Source: JBNKZU01 sp050301795 (GTDB taxonomy: Bacteria; Pseudomonadota; Gammaproteobacteria; Thiohalomonadales; Thiohalomonadaceae). From it: 15,809 bases of DNA. The notes beneath the pieces are model-generated. The model was not told where the DNA came from. It saw only the letters and a list, made by a program, of their open reading frames with translations, and made no database searches. A program made the translations under genes and the position numbers. Where the stretch lies: NCBI GenBank assembly GCA_050301795.1, contig JBNKZU010000012.1, positions 1-15,809 of the forward strand, in the 5' to 3' direction. This document shows, piece after piece, positions 1 through 7,727 of this stretch (position 1 is the first letter of the stretch; every line of letters starts with the position of its first letter).

Positions 1-29
1 GAGCCTGTAAATAATTCTGTGTAACTGCT
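1..29 (+). repeat. Left terminal inverted repeat of the IS256-family element
   Basis: The repeat begins GAGCCTGTAAAT at the first base of the window and pairs with the repeat at 1273-1301, 23 of 29 positions matching. It lies just past the transposase stop codon at 34-36. Confidence 0.85.
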
Positions 30-33
30 GTAG

Positions 34-1242
34 TTAAACATAATCCGTTAAGCGGTCTTCGAACTCAATCATAAACCGGTTCAAGGCCGCTTTCCAATTT
101 CTGATAGGCATCGTCCATTTTCTGGATGCCTCATCTATCGCCAGATATACCACCTTCCTGGCAGAATCATCGGTTGGAAATAGTTTGCGTTTTTTAATCA
201 CTTTTCGAATCACACTATTGAGTGACTCAATGGCATTGGTGGTATAGATAGCCTTGCGAATATCCTGAGGATAGTTGAACAGGGTATTCAGGTTCTGCCA
301 GCACCCACGCCAGCTTTTGCTTATCTGGGGATATTTATCATCCCAGCGCTGTTCAAACTGCTCCAGTGCCTGCAATGCTTCTTCTTCAGTGACTGATTGG
401 TAGATTCGCTTTAAGTCAGCGGTAACCGGTTTATAGTCTTTCCAGGGAACAAACTTTACAGAGTTACGCACCATATGCACGATACACAGCTGAATGTGTG
501 TCTGGGGATAGACAGCCTGTATCGCATCAGGAAATCCTTTCAGCCCATCGACACAGGCAATCAGGATATCTTTTACACCACGGTTTTGAAGCTCGGTTAA
601 TACTCCCAGCCAAAACCTGGCTCCTTCATTCTCAGATAGCCACATGCCTAATAGCTCTTTGTGACCTTCCAGATTGACGCCTAAGGCCAGGTAGATGGAT
701 TTGTTAATCACCTGTTTATCCTGACGGATTTTCACCACAAGACAATCCAGGTAGACGATAGGATAGACCGCATCCAGTGGTCTGGATTGCCACTCAACCA
801 CTTTCTCAATAACTGCGTTAGTGACTTTAGAGATTAAGGTCGGGGAAACATCTGCGTCATACATCTCTTTGAAGGTCGCCACAATCTCGCGGGTGGTCAT
901 GCCCTTGGCGTAGAGGCAATGAATCTTCTCATCCATTGCGGTCAGGCGGGTTTGATGCTTCTTAACAATTTGCGGTTCGAAGCTGCTATCCCTGTCACGT
1001 GGTACTTCTACCTCAAAGGAGCCGTCATCGGTGATCAGGGTTTTACTGGAATAACCATTACGGCTATTTTCATTACTGGAGGTATGATGTTTTTCATAAC
1101 CTAAATGATCATCCAGTTCAGCATTCAAGGCGGCTTCTACGGTGATCTTCTTGAGCATTTTGCTGAAGTCACTGAGATCCTTCTCAGATTTGATACTTTT
1201 GGCTGCTTCTTTTGCGAAGGCTTCTAACTCTTTTCTATTCAT
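34..1242 (-). CDS. IS256-family (Mutator-like) transposase
   Basis: This 402-residue protein is a DDE transposase that catalyses transposition of its own element. The acidic triad is visible: D166 in YLDCLVVKIR, D232 in ACVDGLKGF and E339 in TTNAIESLN. The family C/H motif follows the second Asp, at residues 253-261 (CIVHMVRNS). The N-terminal part holds the expected basic and helical DNA-binding region, including LGYEKH and NSRNGYSSKT. The reading frame is intact from ATG to TAA, with no frameshift or internal stop, so the enzyme is probably functional. A GGGAG ribosome-binding site lies about 9 bases before the ATG. The gene reads in the same direction as gyrB but belongs to the inserted element. 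The family assignment is firm; the IS name cannot be given without a database comparison. Confidence 0.95.
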   Translation of the reverse strand: MNRKELEAFAKEAAKSIKSEKDLSDFSKMLKKITVEAALNAELDDHLGYEKHHTSSNENSRNGYSSKTLITDDGSFEVEVPRDRDSSFEPQIVKKHQTRLTAMDEKIHCLYAKGMTTREIVATFKEMYDADVSPTLISKVTNAVIEKVVEWQSRPLDAVYPIVYLDCLVVKIRQDKQVINKSIYLALGVNLEGHKELLGMWLSENEGARFWLGVLTELQNRGVKDILIACVDGLKGFPDAIQAVYPQTHIQLCIVHMVRNSVKFVPWKDYKPVTADLKRIYQSVTEEEALQALEQFEQRWDDKYPQISKSWRGCWQNLNTLFNYPQDIRKAIYTTNAIESLNSVIRKVIKKRKLFPTDDSARKVVYLAIDEASRKWTMPIRNWKAALNRFMIEFEDRLTDYV

Positions 1243-1272
1243 CTTGCTTATCTCCCAGTTGGGTTAATGATA

Positions 1273-1301
1273 AGCAGATACACAATCTAATTTACAGTCT
1301 C
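1273..1301 (-). repeat. Right terminal inverted repeat of the IS256-family element
   Basis: Read on the minus strand it begins GAGACTGTAAAT and matches the left end at 23 of 29 positions. It lies 30 bases upstream of the transposase start. Confidence 0.85.
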
Positions 1302-1378
1302 TTATTACAACCTAAACCTGCCACACATCGATTTCTTTTCTAGAGCCTCTTACTCCATTTTTTAGGCTCAAGCCTTAG

Positions 1379-3775
1379 TTATACGTCCAAGTTTGAGACA
1401 TAGAGCGCGTTACTTTCGATGAACTCGCGGCGTGGTTCTACCTGGTCACCCATCAAGGTCGTAAAGATCTGATCCGCTGCAACCGCATCCTCAATCTGTA
1501 CCTGAAGCATACGACGGGTATCTGGACACATCGTTGTTTCCCAAAGCTGCTCAGGGTTCATCTCACCAAGACCTTTGTAGCGCTGAATATGCTGACCCTT
1601 CTTTGCCTCAGCAATCAACCAGTTCAACGCTTCATCAAAGCGACTCACGGCATATCGACGCTCGCCACGCTGTACATAGGCGTCTTCACCGATAAGTCCG
1701 CTAAGCTGCTGCGCCAATATTGAGATCTCATTGAAATCACTCATCTCAAAGAAATCGGCATTGTAGACAAAATCGATTTTGCCACCATGACGAATCTCGC
1801 TGATAACCGCTTTATGTAACTGGCCATCTGCACCATGTTCAAAATTTATTTTAAAGCGATTATTATCGATATTTATCTTATTAATCAATGAGTTAAACCA
1901 CTCTTCAGACTCGCTGAACGTGAAATCATCCGTAATTGGATGCTCAACCATTCCCTTTAGTATCTCGGCATTAAAACGACGAGATAACCGGTTAATGATT
2001 CCATTGACCAATTGAAGTTGTTTTGCAATGGACTCAAGTGCTACACCTGAGAGAGGTGGAGTATCTGCATTTACATAGAGTTGAGCATTCTCTATCGCCA
2101 TCTGTAGCAGATAACTATTCAATTCATTATCATCTTTTACATATCGCTCCTGTTTTCCCTTCTTCACCTTATACAGTGGTGGCTGTGCAATATAGATGTG
2201 CCCGCGCTCAATGATTTCCGGCATCTGTCTATAGAAGAAGGTAAGAAGAAGTGTACGAATATGTGATCCATCAACGTCCGCATCGGTCATGATAATAATA
2301 CGGTGGTAACGCAGGTTATCCACGTTAAACTCTTCTCGTCCGATACCACATCCCAGCGCTGTGATTAATGTTCCAACCTCCGCTGATGAGAGCATTTTGT
2401 CGAATCGTGCCTTTTCAACATTCAGGATCTTTCCTTTTAGCGGTAATATCGCCTGATTCTTTCGATCTCGCCCTTGCTTGGCTGAACCACCCGCAGAATC
2501 TCCCTCCACAAGGTAGATCTCTGACAGGGCAGGGTCTTTCTCCTGACAATCCGCCAACTTACCCGGTAGACCCGCAATATCCAGCGCACCTTTACGTCGA
2601 GTCATTTCGCGCGCTTTTCTCGCAGCCTCACGAGCTCTTGCCGCATCAACCACTTTTCCTGCGATTATCTTGGCATCCGCTGGATTCTCTAACAGAAAGT
2701 CCTGAAACTTTTCGGCTACTAACGATTCAACAATCCCTTTCACTTCTGAGGAGACGAGTTTGTCTTTGGTTTGTGATGAGAATTTTGGATCAGGAACCTT
2801 TACCGAAAGCACAGCGGTCAGGCCTTCACGTGCATCATCGCCACTAGGACTAACCTTGGATTTTTTCGCTAAACCTTCAGCTTCAATGTAGTTATTGATT
2901 GTTCGAGTAAGTGCGCCTCTAAGACCGGCAAGGTGAGTACCACCATCGCGTTGAGGAATATTATTGGTAAAACAGAAGATATTCTCCTGGTAGGCATCAC
3001 TCCACTGCATTGCCACCTCAACACCAACACCATCTTTCTCGGTAAGAATATGGAGGACTGTTCCATGCAGCGGGTTCTTGTTTTTATTCAAATGCTCAAC
3101 AAAGGCGCTAATTCCACCTTTGTACTCAAAGATATCCTCTTTTTCTGTACGTTCATCAAAGAGTTCAATTCTGACACCAGAGTTTAAGAATGAGAGTTCT
3201 CGTAATCGCTTGGCGAGAATATCGTAGTGGAATTCTGTTTGTGTAAAGATCTCGGAGCTTGGTTTGAATTTAATCTCTGTACCGGTCTCATCTGCTGTTC
3301 CGGTCTCTGTAAGATCACCCTGAGGTACACCAAGGACATAATCCTGCTGATAGATTTTATTATTACGGCGAATCGTTAATTTTAGTTTTTCTGAAAGTGC
3401 ATTGACCACAGAGACACCGACACCATGCAGACCGCCAGAGACTTTGTAGGAGTTATCGTCAAACTTACCGCCCGCATGAAGCACTGTTAAGATAACCTCA
3501 GCAGCGGATCGACCCTCCTCTTCATGGTGATCGACCGGTATTCCACGTCCGTTATCTGTAACCGTAATGGAATTGTTACTATGAATAATCACACGAATCT
3601 TTGTGCAGTACCCTGCAAGCGCTTCGTCGATAGAGTTATCCACCACCTCAAACACCATATGGTGTAGACCTGTACCATCGTCGGTATCGCCGATATACAT
3701 TCCAGGACGTTTACGAACTGCATCCAGCCCTTTTAATACCTTGATATTGGAGGAGTTATACTCTTTTTCACTCAT
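1379..3775 (-). CDS. gyrB: DNA gyrase subunit B
   Basis: GyrB is the ATPase and TOPRIM subunit of gyrase, which with GyrA introduces negative supercoils. At 798 residues it is close to the E. coli length. The GHKL ATPase domain is at the N-terminus: E43 and N47 in EVVDNSIDEA, D74 in DNGRGIP, and the ATP-lid motif GGLHGVG at 114-120. The TOPRIM domain has E424 in EGDSAGG and the DADVD acidic cluster at 498-502. QRYKGLGEMNPEQLW lies near the C-terminus. A long insert between DADVD and that tail is the extra domain usual in gammaproteobacterial GyrB. Asp426 and Lys447, where quinolone-resistance changes occur in E. coli, are both unmutated. The gene lies 42 bases after recF and is probably the last gene of the dnaA-dnaN-recF-gyrB operon. 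The IS element follows 77 bases downstream. Confidence 0.98.
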   Translation of the reverse strand: MSEKEYNSSNIKVLKGLDAVRKRPGMYIGDTDDGTGLHHMVFEVVDNSIDEALAGYCTKIRVIIHSNNSITVTDNGRGIPVDHHEEEGRSAAEVILTVLHAGGKFDDNSYKVSGGLHGVGVSVVNALSEKLKLTIRRNNKIYQQDYVLGVPQGDLTETGTADETGTEIKFKPSSEIFTQTEFHYDILAKRLRELSFLNSGVRIELFDERTEKEDIFEYKGGISAFVEHLNKNKNPLHGTVLHILTEKDGVGVEVAMQWSDAYQENIFCFTNNIPQRDGGTHLAGLRGALTRTINNYIEAEGLAKKSKVSPSGDDAREGLTAVLSVKVPDPKFSSQTKDKLVSSEVKGIVESLVAEKFQDFLLENPADAKIIAGKVVDAARAREAARKAREMTRRKGALDIAGLPGKLADCQEKDPALSEIYLVEGDSAGGSAKQGRDRKNQAILPLKGKILNVEKARFDKMLSSAEVGTLITALGCGIGREEFNVDNLRYHRIIIMTDADVDGSHIRTLLLTFFYRQMPEIIERGHIYIAQPPLYKVKKGKQERYVKDDNELNSYLLQMAIENAQLYVNADTPPLSGVALESIAKQLQLVNGIINRLSRRFNAEILKGMVEHPITDDFTFSESEEWFNSLINKINIDNNRFKINFEHGADGQLHKAVISEIRHGGKIDFVYNADFFEMSDFNEISILAQQLSGLIGEDAYVQRGERRYAVSRFDEALNWLIAEAKKGQHIQRYKGLGEMNPEQLWETTMCPDTRRMLQVQIEDAVAADQIFTTLMGDQVEPRREFIESNALYVSNLDV

Positions 3776-3817
3776 TCCCGTCTGACTCCCATCATTGGGT
3801 TATTCTTAAAGCAGCCA

Positions 3818-4897
3818 TTATAACACCTCTTTCACATTTCCATGTTTCACGTGAAACAATTTATCACTATTTTTTTTAAATCTTTTTATCAACTCCTCAT
3901 CTGTCGAGGTAATAAAGGTTTGAAAGTTGAAATGTCTAATGGTGGTAAATAATTTATCGACTTTTTCAAAATCAAGCTCTGAAAAGAGATCATCAATCAA
4001 CAGTATCGAACCCGAGCTTAATCTTCGGTTTAAAAAGATAATCTGTGTTAGGTGTAAAACAAAAGCGAGTAGTTTTAATTCACCTCTGGAGTAGATCTCC
4101 CTTATTGATCTTCCGTTTTGTCTTATCGAAAAGTCTGCGCGTTGAATCCCTATTGTGGTGTACCCGGCTTTAATATCGTGTGAGCAACTATCTTTAAGTG
4201 CTTGTTGGAGGTTTTTATTATGATCCCAGCCATAACTCATCTTTAATTCTATTCCGTCAAACTTATCTACCGATAGCCTTTTAATGACCTTTTGAATGAT
4301 CAAAGTAAGTTCATTAACGATCTCTACACGTGCAGCAGTTATCCACTCACCATGATGTGCCAAGACTTCATCCCATTTAGAAATCAGGTCGACACGTTCA
4401 CTTCTGATCTGGCTATTTCTCTGTCTCAACGCTCTTTCATGATTTTTATGGTGAAATTGATATTCATGTTTCACGTGGAACAATAGCCGATCAATATATG
4501 CACGCCTTATCTTTGAGTTATCAGTAAGTAGATTGAGTGATTCTGGAGTAAAGGTGATGATTGGGAATAGCTTTACCAGCTCTGACGATCTGTTGATAAA
4601 TTGATGGTTTAGCTTAATCTTTCGATCTTTTCCGTTTTTCTGATAACCGACACTATATTCGATGCCATCGGTCTCAATACGGGCAAATATTAAAAATCCG
4701 TCCGTTCCACTGTGTTGGATATTTGATAATCGTGCTGTTCTAAATGATCGTGACGATGTGATTAATGAAATTGATTCGAGTAATGATGTTTTACCACTGC
4801 CATTATTACCGATGAAAAAGTTAATCTTGTCTGAGGGTTTAATCGATAGCCGCTCAAGGTTACGAATATTCGTAACTTCAAGTTGATTGATCTGCAT
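3818..4897 (-). CDS. recF: DNA replication and repair protein RecF
   Basis: RecF is an SMC/ABC-type ATPase that with RecO and RecR loads RecA at single-strand gaps and stalled forks. This copy is 359 residues, the usual length. Walker A is GNNGSGKT at 30-37, the ABC signature is YSRGELKLL at 269-277, and Walker B with the D-loop is ILLIDDLFSELD at 298-309. The signature has Glu where E. coli RecF has Gln (SRGQ), a modest variation. The start lies 9 bases after the dnaN stop, with an AGGT ribosome-binding element before the ATG. The peptide FHVKH occurs twice, at residues 140-144 and 348-352, because the DNA there carries two parS-like sites. The gene therefore seems to host chromosome-segregation sites inside its coding sequence. 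Confidence 0.97.
   Translation of the reverse strand: MQINQLEVTNIRNLERLSIKPSDKINFFIGNNGSGKTSLLESISLITSSRSFRTARLSNIQHSGTDGFLIFARIETDGIEYSVGYQKNGKDRKIKLNHQFINRSSELVKLFPIITFTPESLNLLTDNSKIRRAYIDRLLFHVKHEYQFHHKNHERALRQRNSQIRSERVDLISKWDEVLAHHGEWITAARVEIVNELTLIIQKVIKRLSVDKFDGIELKMSYGWDHNKNLQQALKDSCSHDIKAGYTTIGIQRADFSIRQNGRSIREIYSRGELKLLAFVLHLTQIIFLNRRLSSGSILLIDDLFSELDFEKVDKLFTTIRHFNFQTFITSTDEELIKRFKKNSDKLFHVKHGNVKEVL
3843..3858. promoter_or_regulatory. parS: parS centromere-like site (perfect palindrome) inside recF
   Basis: The 16-base sequence TGTTTCACGTGAAACA is a perfect palindrome and equals the widely conserved bacterial parS consensus bound by ParB. It lies near the 3' end of recF, about 3.8 kb from the DnaA box in the dnaA-rpmH gap. 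That is where origin-proximal parS sites are expected. ParB binding in this organism is inferred. Confidence 0.88.
4467..4482. promoter_or_regulatory. parS: Second parS-like site inside recF (one base off palindromic)
   Basis: TGTTTCACGTGGAACA differs from the perfect palindrome at one base and still fits the broader parS consensus TGTTNCACGTGNAACA. It lies 624 bases from the first site, in the same gene and the same reading frame, and encodes the same peptide FHVKH. Two matches to a 16-base motif in one gene are very unlikely by chance. Confidence 0.82.
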
Positions 4898-4906
4898 CGC
4901 TACCTG

Positions 4907-6016
4907 TTAAAGTCTCATCGGCATAACAACATATTTTGTATCTGTCTCATTACGAGACATGATTAAACAGCTGCTATTGTTGTCGGTTAAATGAACATCC
5001 ACCTCTTCACTATGAATTGCATTTAAGGCATCAATTAAATATGAGACATTAAATCCAATCTCCAGTGGTTCATCCGAGTCAAATTGAACATCTAACTCCT
5101 CTTCTGCCTCCTCCTGCTCTGGGTTGTTGATTGAGAGGGAGAGTTTGTCTCTGGTAAGGTTCAATCGAATACCACGATATTTTTCATTGGAAAGGACTGA
5201 TGTTCTGACCAGTGATTGTCTTAATACTTCACGATTAACAACCATCACATAACGACTTTCATCAGGAATAACACGGTTGTAATCCGGAAAACGGCCATCG
5301 ATCAATTTCGCATAGAAGATAATGGATCCGAATGTGATTTGAATAAAATTGTTATTTAGATTGAGTTTGCACTCATCGTCATTATCATCGAGTAATCGAA
5401 ACAGTTCCTGAACCCCTTTTCTGGGAAGAATAATCTGCTGCTCCTGTGGTGTGTAGTCCAGAGTGATTGATGTTTTTGCAAGCCGGTGACCATCGGTAGC
5501 CACCGCATTGAGTTGATTGCTGTTGGTCTCAATAAGTAAACCATTCAGATAGTAGCGAACATCCTGGTTTGCCATACAAAACTGAGTTTTCTCGAGAAGT
5601 GTTTTTAACTCCTGCTTGCTAATACTTAATTCACTTAAACCACTAATGGATTCCATCACAGGAAAATCCTGTGCTGGAAGTGTTGTTAAAGAGAACCGAC
5701 TTTTACCAGAGCGAATAACCGCCTTCTCGCGTTCAATGTCGATGGTAATAATCGATCCCTCTGCAAAATTTTTACAAATATCTGTAAGTTTTCTTGCAGG
5801 TAGTGTTATTTCACCTACTTCACCAGAGATCAATTTAAAATCATTGGTTGATGAGGTTAGTTGAACCTCTAAATCCGTTCCGGTGAAGATCAATGAAGAC
5901 TCTGTTACCTGAAGTAAAACATTTGAGAGTACAGGTAGTGTCTGTCTCTTCTCTACAACGCCATTGACTGCCTGTAATGGTTGCAGTAATGATTCTCTGG
6001 TAACTTCGATTTTCAT
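4907..6016 (-). CDS. dnaN: DNA polymerase III subunit beta (sliding clamp)
   Basis: DnaN forms the ring-shaped dimer that tethers DNA polymerase III and other repair and replication factors to DNA. At 369 residues it matches the family (E. coli 366) and can hold the usual three clamp domains. Clear conserved blocks are QDVRYYLNG at 151-159, TDGHRLA at 174-180, DGRFPDY, the run NNPEQEEAEE and the C-terminal VVMPMRL. The ATG is supported by AGAGG about 9 bases upstream. dnaA lies 213 bases upstream across a gap with DnaA boxes and very AT-rich DNA. recF follows after 9 bases and is surely co-transcribed. Confidence 0.98.
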   Translation of the reverse strand: MKIEVTRESLLQPLQAVNGVVEKRQTLPVLSNVLLQVTESSLIFTGTDLEVQLTSSTNDFKLISGEVGEITLPARKLTDICKNFAEGSIITIDIEREKAVIRSGKSRFSLTTLPAQDFPVMESISGLSELSISKQELKTLLEKTQFCMANQDVRYYLNGLLIETNSNQLNAVATDGHRLAKTSITLDYTPQEQQIILPRKGVQELFRLLDDNDDECKLNLNNNFIQITFGSIIFYAKLIDGRFPDYNRVIPDESRYVMVVNREVLRQSLVRTSVLSNEKYRGIRLNLTRDKLSLSINNPEQEEAEEELDVQFDSDEPLEIGFNVSYLIDALNAIHSEEVDVHLTDNNSSCLIMSRNETDTKYVVMPMRL

Positions 6017-6121
6017 CTTTCTAAACCTCTATATATTTATTAAGTATATATATTACTTATTATTGTTATTAGCAAAAGCCCAACCTGTGTGTAAATGGTT
6101 TTTATCTTTAATAATCAATTA

Positions 6122-6139
6122 GTTATTATACTTAATAAC
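6122..6139 (-). promoter_or_regulatory. Candidate dnaN promoter -10 inside an inverted repeat
   Basis: Read on the minus strand, 6130-6125 is a perfect TATAAT. It lies within the inverted repeat GTTATTA-TACT-TAATAAC at 6122-6139, which has perfect 7-base arms. No good -35 hexamer is found at the usual spacing, so activator dependence or a chance match in AT-rich DNA are both possible. It would give a leader of about 100 bases before dnaN. Confidence 0.35.
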
Positions 6140-6163
6140 AGTACGGTGTTTATGTTTATCGCT

Positions 6164-6172
6164 TGTGGATAA
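6164..6172 (-). promoter_or_regulatory. DnaA box (perfect consensus)
   Basis: The minus strand reads TTATCCACA, the high-affinity DnaA consensus. It faces the box at 6210-6218, with 37 bases between them. Confidence 0.85.
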
Positions 6173-6209
6173 GTTGTTTGCTCTTTTGCTTAAAAAACGA
6201 TGTAAATAG

Positions 6210-6218
6210 TTATCCACA
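6210..6218 (+). promoter_or_regulatory. DnaA box (perfect consensus)
   Basis: TTATCCACA on the plus strand, beginning 12 bases past the dnaA stop codon and inverted relative to the box at 6164-6172. Confidence 0.85.
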
Positions 6219-6229
6219 AACTATAAACA

Positions 6230-7585
6230 TCATGTTGTTATCTTTCTTAACAGGTTATCATAATCCTCATTAATGAAGTGATCGCTCTCTTTTAATTCAT
6301 TAATTTTCTTGCAAGCATGAATCACCGTAGTATGGTCACGCCCACCGAAAGCCTCTCCGATCTCCGGAAGACTATGATTGGTTAGCTCCTTTGCCAATGC
6401 CATTGCCATTTGTCGTGGTCTCGCAATGGAACGATTCCGCCGTTTAGAGAGTAGATCATTAACCCTTATTTTGTAATATTCAGCAACAAGTCTTTGAATA
6501 TTTTCAATAGTGACCTGTTTCGCCTGAATTGCCAACTGATCACGAAGTGCCTCTTTTGCAAACTGTAACGTGATCGGCTCACCCTTAAATTGAGCGTTAG
6601 CATTAACCCGGCTTAAAGCCCCCTCAAGCTCACGAATGTTAGATCGAATATGCTTGGCAATAAAAAAAGCCACATCAGAAGGTAACTCAATGTTTGCCTT
6701 TTCAGCCTTACTGTTGAGAATTGCAACTCGGGTTTCAAGTTCCGGAGGCTCAATATTTACCGTTAGCCCCCAACCGAGGCGAGATTTTAAACGCTCATCG
6801 AGATTCTTTACCTCTTTTGGGAAGGTATCGCAGGTTAGAATGATCTGCTTTTGACCCTCTAGCAGCGCATTAAAGGTGTGAAAAAACTCCTCTTGTGATC
6901 GCTCCTTACCGGCAAAGAACTGAATATCATCGATTAAAAGTGCATCTAAAGAGCGGTAATTTCGCTTAAATTCGTTGATCGCGTTGTGTTGTAAAGCCTT
7001 TACCATATCGGCAACAAAACGCTCGGAATGGAGATAGACAACCTTTGCATTCGGATTGTTCTTTTTAATCATATTTCCGACAGCATGCATTAAATGGGTT
7101 TTACCCAAGCCAACACCGCCATAGATAAATAGGGGATTGTATGCTCCTCCTGGACGTTCTCCGACCTGAGAGGCAGCAGCGCGTGCCATTTGGTTTGATT
7201 TACCTTCGACAAAGTTATCAAAGGTATACTGTTCGTTAAGATTGGTTTTGATGGTTGGCTTTGACCGTTGTGGTGCCTTTGTCTGTGTATGCGGGGGAGT
7301 AGCGCCTCTCTTTTGAGGTTTTGCAGCACTCTCCTGTTTTGCTCGTGCACCAACCTCATAGATGATTGATTTGACGCGATCCCCATTATATTTGTAGATA
7401 ATTTCTTCGATTGTGAAGCCAAATTTACTAACTACCCAATCTTGGACAATCGGATTAGGCGAAAGAATATAGAGTGCTTCATCCTTCAACTCAGACTGAA
7501 GTGGTCTGATCCAGATATTGAATTGCTGTGTGGGAAGTTCTCTTTCGAGATGTTCCAGACAATTTTTCCACACATCTTGCGGCAT
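6230..7585 (-). CDS. dnaA: Chromosomal replication initiator protein DnaA
   Basis: DnaA is the AAA+ protein that binds DnaA boxes, melts oriC and recruits the DnaB helicase. The 451-residue protein has all four domains. Domain I at about 1-80 has a typical start, with W6 and the LPTQQFNIWIRPL block. A Pro/Lys/Gln-rich linker follows at about 82-115. The AAA+ core has Walker A GGVGLGKT at 156-163, Walker B LLIDD at 216-220 and the sensor-2 region NIRELEGAL. The C-terminal helix-turn-helix has the DNA-binding signature GGRDHTTVIHACKKI at about 414-428. An AAAGG ribosome-binding site lies 9 bases before the ATG. DnaA boxes lie upstream, at its 5' coding end and downstream, so autoregulation is likely but inferred. 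Confidence 0.98.
   Translation of the reverse strand: MPQDVWKNCLEHLERELPTQQFNIWIRPLQSELKDEALYILSPNPIVQDWVVSKFGFTIEEIIYKYNGDRVKSIIYEVGARAKQESAAKPQKRGATPPHTQTKAPQRSKPTIKTNLNEQYTFDNFVEGKSNQMARAAASQVGERPGGAYNPLFIYGGVGLGKTHLMHAVGNMIKKNNPNAKVVYLHSERFVADMVKALQHNAINEFKRNYRSLDALLIDDIQFFAGKERSQEEFFHTFNALLEGQKQIILTCDTFPKEVKNLDERLKSRLGWGLTVNIEPPELETRVAILNSKAEKANIELPSDVAFFIAKHIRSNIRELEGALSRVNANAQFKGEPITLQFAKEALRDQLAIQAKQVTIENIQRLVAEYYKIRVNDLLSKRRNRSIARPRQMAMALAKELTNHSLPEIGEAFGGRDHTTVIHACKKINELKESDHFINEDYDNLLRKITT
7564..7572 (+). promoter_or_regulatory. DnaA box, relaxed consensus, in the 5' end of dnaA
   Basis: TTTTCCACA fits the relaxed TTWTNCACA pattern, one base off the strict box. It is inside the first codons of dnaA, so the match may also be incidental to coding. 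Confidence 0.4.
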
Positions 7586-7655
7586 TCTTATTAACCTTTA
7601 GTAACTGATGGTTCAGAGAGTTGACAACGGGTGAGTGTACAACCGTTTATATGAG

Positions 7656-7664
7656 TTATCCACA
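7656..7664 (+). promoter_or_regulatory. DnaA box (perfect consensus)
   Basis: TTATCCACA midway between dnaA and rpmH. Read from the dnaA side it lies next to TATAAA-like sequence, so it could also take part in autorepression of dnaA. Confidence 0.85.
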
Positions 7665-7697
7665 GGCAAATAATCTGGGGCTCATTTATAAATCTTG

Positions 7698-7727
7698 TTG
7701 ACACTGATCATAGATTAGCAGTAGTAT
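7698..7727 (+). promoter_or_regulatory. rpmH operon promoter
   Basis: A perfect -35 TTGACA at 7698-7703 is followed after 18 bases by TAGTAT at 7722-7727 (4 of 6 to TATAAT). A GC-rich stretch, GTGCGGC, sits where the discriminator would be, as in stringently controlled ribosomal promoters. Transcription would start near 7734, about 50 bases before rpmH. Confidence 0.65.

Larger units (their letters stand above)
1..1301 (-). mobile_element. Complete IS256-family insertion sequence
   Basis: The element holds one full-length IS256-type transposase gene between imperfect terminal inverted repeats. The left end begins GAGCCTGTAAAT and the reverse complement of the right end begins GAGACTGTAAAT. 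Over 29 positions 23 match, with a shared inner block of TGTGTA and CTGCT. The length of about 1.3 kb is normal for the family. The outer boundary at 1301 is inferred from repeat symmetry. The target-site duplication, expected at 8-9 bp, cannot be checked because the left flank is outside the window; its right copy would start at 1302. The element sits 77 bp past the gyrB stop codon, so it interrupts no gene visible here. Confidence 0.9.
6017..6229. other. dnaA-dnaN intergenic region, candidate second part of a bipartite oriC
   Basis: This 213-base gap contains two perfect, oppositely oriented DnaA boxes (6164-6172 and 6210-6218) and a near-match, TGTGTAAAT, at 6088-6096. It also holds very AT-rich tracts at about 6029-6063 and 6105-6139 that could serve as an unwinding element or as the dnaN promoter. 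In several bacteria the dnaA-dnaN gap works with the dnaA-rpmH gap as one origin. The boxes are seen directly; origin function is inferred. Confidence 0.6.

Noticed and set aside
996..1001. A further CACGTG core inside the transposase gene, as a possible parS
   Set aside because: The flanks do not match the 16-base consensus. The cores at 2827-2832, 4327-4332 and 11444-11449 fail in the same way.
1337..1371. GAGCCT/AGGCTC inverted repeat between the IS and gyrB as a gyrB terminator
   Set aside because: The six-base stem has a 15-base loop and no T tract follows it on the gyrB strand.
2368..2847. 159-codon plus-strand open frame inside gyrB
   Set aside because: It lies fully antisense to the conserved TOPRIM-region coding sequence and its product shows no recognisable motif. 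It is a coding shadow.
6140..6229. DnaA-trio repeats next to the DnaA boxes
   Set aside because: Both strands beside each perfect box were read for consecutive trinucleotide repeats of the CTA/TTA kind. Only isolated copies were seen.
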